A stretch of DNA of 8,610 bases from Burkholderiaceae bacterium. Lineage in GTDB: Bacteria; Pseudomonadota; Gammaproteobacteria; Burkholderiales; Burkholderiaceae. Each line of letters starts with the position of its first letter. Within the stretch, counting starts at the first letter, position 1. Under the pieces are notes generated by a model, which saw only the letters and a program-made list of their open reading frames with translations, was not told the DNA's origin and did no database searches. Shown here piece after piece: positions 5,908 to 8,610 of the stretch. A program made the position numbers and the translations under genes. The stretch is from NCBI GenBank assembly GCA_030151165.1, contig JASLEM010000500.1:1-8610 (forward strand), in the 5' to 3' direction.

Positions 5908-6414
5908 ATGCCCATCGCTCGACGCACCGCACTCCTGTCCGGCGCCCAGCTGCTGCTCGGCGGCGGCGTCGCCGCTGCCCTCGCGGCCACCTGGTCGCGC
6001 GCCGGCGCGGCGTCCATCGCCGGCCACTTCGAGGTCGAGATGACCGACGCGCAGTGGAAGGCCAAGCTCTCGCCGCAAGCCTACGCCGTGCTGCGCCACG
6101 AAGGCACCGAGACGCCGTTCACCAGCCCGCTCAACGACGAGCACCGCAAGGGCACGTTCACGTGCGCCGGTTGCGCGCTGGCGCTGTTCTCGTCCGACAC
6201 CAAGTTCGACAGCCACACCGGCTGGCCGAGCTTCTGGCAGCCGCTGCCCAACGCCGTCAACAAGCAGACCGACACCTCGATCGGCATGATCCGCGACGAG
6301 GTGCACTGCCGGCGCTGCGGCGGCCACCTCGGCCACGTGTTCGACGACGGCCCGCGCCCGACCGGCCTGCGCTACTGCATGAATGGCGTCGCGATGGGCT
6401 TCACGCCCGCCTGA
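5908..6414 (+). CDS. msrB: Peptide-methionine (R)-S-oxide reductase MsrB, Tat-type signal
   Basis: This gene encodes 168 residues from the ATG at 5908 (GAAAG about 6 nt upstream). An in-frame ATG at 5851 would only bury the signal peptide. Residues 1-35 look like a Tat signal: ARRTALLSG, then a Gly/Ala/Leu hydrophobic stretch and AGAAS. The MsrB domain spans about 43-168. Zinc ligands are Cys86/Cys89 (CAGC) and Cys134/Cys137 (CRRC); the motif TGWPSFW (104-110) and the catalytic Cys157 in RYCMNG are present. The enzyme reduces methionine-R-sulfoxide in proteins; with this leader it would act in the periplasm, possibly membrane-tethered if not cleaved. The position that holds the resolving Cys in many MsrBs (SGCGWPSF type) is Thr104 here and there is no other free cysteine, so it appears to be a one-Cys type. 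msrA follows 44 bp downstream. Confidence 0.95.
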   Translation: MPIARRTALLSGAQLLLGGGVAAALAATWSRAGAASIAGHFEVEMTDAQWKAKLSPQAYAVLRHEGTETPFTSPLNDEHRKGTFTCAGCALALFSSDTKFDSHTGWPSFWQPLPNAVNKQTDTSIGMIRDEVHCRRCGGHLGHVFDDGPRPTGLRYCMNGVAMGFTPA

Positions 6415-6458
6415 GCTCGCCGCGCGTTCCAGACCTCCGATTCGACAAAGGTTCCATC

Positions 6459-7205
6459 ATGACTTCCGCCATCACCCGATCCGCTCCGACCCGCGCCCGC
6501 AAGGCGCTCAACGCCGTCGCCGCCGTGTGCCTGGTCGCCGCCGGCGTGCACTACGGCTTCGGCTCGGTGTTCGCCGCCGAGCCGTCGGTCGTCCTCCCGG
6601 CGCCGGCCGTCGACGAGCCGGCCGCCGGTCGCCACACCGAGACGGCCGTCTTCGCCGGCGGCTGCTTCTGGGGCGTGCAGGGCGTGTTCCAGCACGTCAA
6701 GGGCGTGACCAACGCCGTCTCCGGCTACTCGGGCGGCGAGAAGGGCACCGCGCAGTACGAGACCGTCAGCACCGGCAGCACCGGCCACGCCGAGTCCGTG
6801 CAGGTCACGTTCGACCCGACGCAGGTGAGCTACGGCAAGCTGCTGCAGGTCTACTTCTCCGTCGCCCACAACCCGACCGAGCTGAACTACCAGGGGCCCG
6901 ACCACGGCACGCAATACCGCTCGGCGGTCTTCCCGCTGGACGACGGCCAGAAGAAGGTCGCGACGGCCTACATCGCCCAGCTCGGCGCCGCCAAGGCGTT
7001 CGACAAGCCCATCGTCACGCGCGTCGAGCCGTTCAAGGGCTTCTATGCGGCCGAGGGCTACCACCAGAACTTCCTGACGCTGAATCCGGACTACCCGTAC
7101 ATCGTCTACAACGACCTGCCGAAGGTGGCCGACCTGAAGCGCGTGTTCCCGGCGCAGTACGCGGACAAGCCGGCGCTGGTGCCGAACGTGGTCGCGTCGA
7201 AATAA
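6459..7205 (+). CDS. msrA: Peptide-methionine (S)-S-oxide reductase MsrA, exported
   Basis: This gene encodes 248 residues. The ATG at 6459 has AAAGG about 7 nt before it. An N-terminal basic stretch (RARK) and hydrophobic segment (about 18-38) ending SVFAAEP form a signal peptide or anchor, followed by a Pro/Ala linker. The MsrA domain (about 61-232) carries GCFWG with catalytic Cys69, VSGYSGG, the GHAESVQVTFDP segment, and HNPTELNYQGPDHGTQYRSAVFP; the late YHQNFL segment is also present. It reduces methionine-S-sulfoxide, complementing MsrB for the other stereoisomer. The only other cysteine is Cys24 in the signal region, so the C-terminal resolving cysteines of E. coli-type MsrA are absent. 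It lies 44 bp after msrB on the same strand and ends just before a terminator, consistent with an msrB-msrA operon for methionine repair outside the cytoplasm. Confidence 0.95.
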   Translation: MTSAITRSAPTRARKALNAVAAVCLVAAGVHYGFGSVFAAEPSVVLPAPAVDEPAAGRHTETAVFAGGCFWGVQGVFQHVKGVTNAVSGYSGGEKGTAQYETVSTGSTGHAESVQVTFDPTQVSYGKLLQVYFSVAHNPTELNYQGPDHGTQYRSAVFPLDDGQKKVATAYIAQLGAAKAFDKPIVTRVEPFKGFYAAEGYHQNFLTLNPDYPYIVYNDLPKVADLKRVFPAQYADKPALVPNVVASK

Positions 7206-7248
7206 GCGACGATCCCGGCGACGCGGGCCGGTGGCCCACGCAACGACG

Positions 7249-7273
7249 ACGGCGGCCCTCGAGCCGCCGTTTT
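7249..7273 (+). terminator. Rho-independent terminator after msrA
   Basis: ACGGCGGC (7249-7256) and GCCGCCGT (7263-7270) form an 8-bp GC-rich stem with a 6-nt loop, and the stem runs into TTTT (7270-7273) followed by a pyrimidine-rich stretch. It begins 43 bp after the msrA stop. On the opposite strand the U-run is lacking, so it mainly serves msrBA; the converging aldehyde dehydrogenase gene ends at 7306. Confidence 0.75.
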
Positions 7274-7305
7274 CCTTCTGGGTGCGACGCCGAAGCGCCG
7301 CGCGT

Positions 7306-8610
7306 TCACTTCGTGAGGAACGCCAGCATCGTGCTCGCGAACTTGCCGTACGGCGGGAACATGAACTTCATCGTGCTGAAGCGCGCCTGGTAGAACACCG
7401 GGCGCAGCTTCGAGAACGTGTCGAAGCCCTCCTTGCCGTGGTAGTGGCCCATGCCCGACTCGCCGACGCCGCCGAAGGGCAGGTCGTGCTGGGCGACGTG
7501 GAACAGCGCCTCGTTGACCGACACGCCGCCGGACATCACGCGATCCAGCAGCATCTGCACCTGCCGGCCGTCGTAGCTGAACGGATAGACGGCGAGCGGC
7601 CGCGCGCCGGCGTTGATGCTGCGGATCACGTCCTCGAGGCGCTCGTACGACCGCAGCGGCAGGATCGGCCCGAAGATCTCGCGCTGCAGCAGCACGCTGT
7701 CGGCCGGCGCGTCCAGCACGATGACCGGGTTGATCTTGCGCGTGGCGCGGTCGAAGGCCTCGCCGGGCAGCAGCGGGATGATCTTCGCGCCGCGGGCGCG
7801 GGCGTCCTCGAGCGTCGCGAGCAGGCGCTCGAACGCGCGCTCGTCGATGACCGAGGTGTAGTCGGTCGACGCGATCGTGCCGAAGCGCTGCGCGACGATC
7901 TCCTTCGAGGCTGCGACGAACTCGTCGACCTTGGCGCGCGGCAGCCACGCGTGGTCGACCGTCGTGCAGATCTGGCCGGCGTTGAGCAGCTTGGCGAACA
8001 GGATGCGCTCGGCCGCGAGCCTGAGCGGGAAGTCGTCGCAGACGATCGCCGGCGCCTTGCCGCCCAGCTCCAGAGTGACCGGCACGAGGTTCGCGGCGGC
8101 CGCGGCCATCACCGAGCGGCCGGTCGCGCCGGAGCCGGTGAACAGCAGGTGGTCGAAGTGCAGCTTCGAGAACTCGATGCCGACGCCGCCGGTCTCGTCG
8201 AAGAACTGCAGCTTCTCGGGCGGGAAGTACGCGGGCATCTTCTCGATGAGGAAGGCCGCGAGGTGGCGCGAGTTCTCGCTCATCTTGATCATCGCCCGGT
8301 TGCCGGCGGCGAAGACGTAGGTCAGCGGGATCAGGCTCAGGTGCAGCGGGAAGTTCCACGGCACGATGATGCCGACCACGCCCAGCGGCTGCGGGATCAC
8401 GCGGTTGCTCGCGCCGAGGAAGTTGCGCAGGTCGACCGAGCGGCGCTGCGGGCGCATCCACTTGCGCAGCGAGCCGATGACGTGCGAGATGCCGTCCATC
8501 GCCGGGAAGACCTCGGCGAGCAGCGTCTCGTGCGTCGAGCGGTGGCCGTAGTCGGCGCTGATCGCGGCGCACAGCGCGTCCTTGTGCTCGCGGATGAAGC
8601 GCTGCAGCGT
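7306..8610 (-). CDS. NAD(P)-dependent aldehyde dehydrogenase, coniferyl-aldehyde-dehydrogenase-like (partial, N-terminus beyond right edge)
   Basis: The visible 434 residues run open to the window edge, so the start is outside; about 40 N-terminal residues are probably missing compared with usual lengths near 470-480. An internal ATG at 8499 is not the start, because the upstream frame (LQRFIREHKDALCAAISADYG) continues the family pattern. Counted from the edge, PWNFP (84-88) and the dinucleotide-binding GSGATG (159-164) are present, as are the catalytic base Glu181 in ELGGK, the catalytic Cys215 in GQICTT and EIFGPILP (from about 311). It oxidises an aldehyde to the acid with NAD(P)+ in the cytoplasm. 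The C-terminal GKEGFDTFSKLRPVFYQ and shortened overall plan resemble the coniferyl-aldehyde dehydrogenase group; medium- or long-chain aldehydes are equally possible substrates. It converges on msrA with 100 bp between. Confidence 0.92.
   Translation of the reverse strand, partial: TLQRFIREHKDALCAAISADYGHRSTHETLLAEVFPAMDGISHVIGSLRKWMRPQRRSVDLRNFLGASNRVIPQPLGVVGIIVPWNFPLHLSLIPLTYVFAAGNRAMIKMSENSRHLAAFLIEKMPAYFPPEKLQFFDETGGVGIEFSKLHFDHLLFTGSGATGRSVMAAAAANLVPVTLELGGKAPAIVCDDFPLRLAAERILFAKLLNAGQICTTVDHAWLPRAKVDEFVAASKEIVAQRFGTIASTDYTSVIDERAFERLLATLEDARARGAKIIPLLPGEAFDRATRKINPVIVLDAPADSVLLQREIFGPILPLRSYERLEDVIRSINAGARPLAVYPFSYDGRQVQMLLDRVMSGGVSVNEALFHVAQHDLPFGGVGESGMGHYHGKEGFDTFSKLRPVFYQARFSTMKFMFPPYGKFASTMLAFLTK

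Noticed and set aside
5746..6336. Minus-strand frame opposite msrB
   Set aside because: Antisense to the zinc and catalytic motifs of msrB and without any domain signature.
6054..6458. N-terminal extension of the msrA frame upstream of 6459
   Set aside because: It overlaps msrB in another frame and is Arg/Ala-rich; the ATG at 6459 has AAAGG before it and begins a clean signal peptide.
7106..8572. A 488-residue minus-strand frame overlapping the aldehyde dehydrogenase and the end of msrA
   Set aside because: It is in a different frame from the catalytic motifs, is Arg/Ala-rich, and would overlap msrA and the terminator; a frame shadow.

Overview
This window reads as chromosomal DNA of a high-GC betaproteobacterium, probably a Burkholderiales member. 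That placement is inferred from the strong G/C preference at third codon positions, the form of the Fur-type operator (AATGCGAAT half-sites) and the mix of gene families; no rRNA or tRNA fixes it. There is no insertion sequence, integrase, CRISPR array, tRNA or rRNA, and coding density is high. Eight protein genes are supported; one is cut by each window edge.

Positions 1-4316 (all minus strand) hold the most unusual part. Reading with transcription, a perfect 19-bp Fur-like palindrome (4298-4316) lies just before a five-helix membrane protein (4286-3591). Next comes a coiled-coil protein with a cysteine-rich DUF2325 domain (3544-2684). A second promoter then appears, with good -35 and -10 hexamers overlapped by an imperfect Fur-like site (about 2573-2608). 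It precedes a TIGR03118-type beta-propeller lipoprotein (2551-1133), which is followed by an outer-membrane porin with a long glutamine/alanine-rich coiled coil (1053 to beyond the left edge). Both operator-like sites sit in short AT-rich islands. I infer an iron- or metal-responsive envelope locus whose substrate cannot be read from sequence.

Positions 4392-5682 (minus strand) carry a likely two-gene operon: a family-3 solute-binding-like protein with no export signal and no upstream start that could supply one, then a hotdog acyl-CoA thioesterase 37 bp later.

Positions 5683-7305: a 225-bp divergent intergenic region rich in inverted repeats leads into msrB and msrA on the plus strand. Both methionine sulfoxide reductases carry N-terminal export signals (MsrB of Tat type), so the pair probably repairs oxidised methionines outside the cytoplasm. 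Both also lack the usual resolving cysteines. A rho-independent terminator follows msrA.

Positions 7306-8610 (minus strand) are most of an NAD(P)-dependent aldehyde dehydrogenase resembling the coniferyl-aldehyde dehydrogenase group. Its N-terminus lies beyond the right edge, and it converges on msrA.

The best candidate for something undescribed is the Fur-box-flanked cluster of membrane protein, Cys-rich DUF2325 protein, TIGR03118 lipoprotein and coiled-coil porin. The sequence supports the genes and operators, but not the substrate or mechanism.
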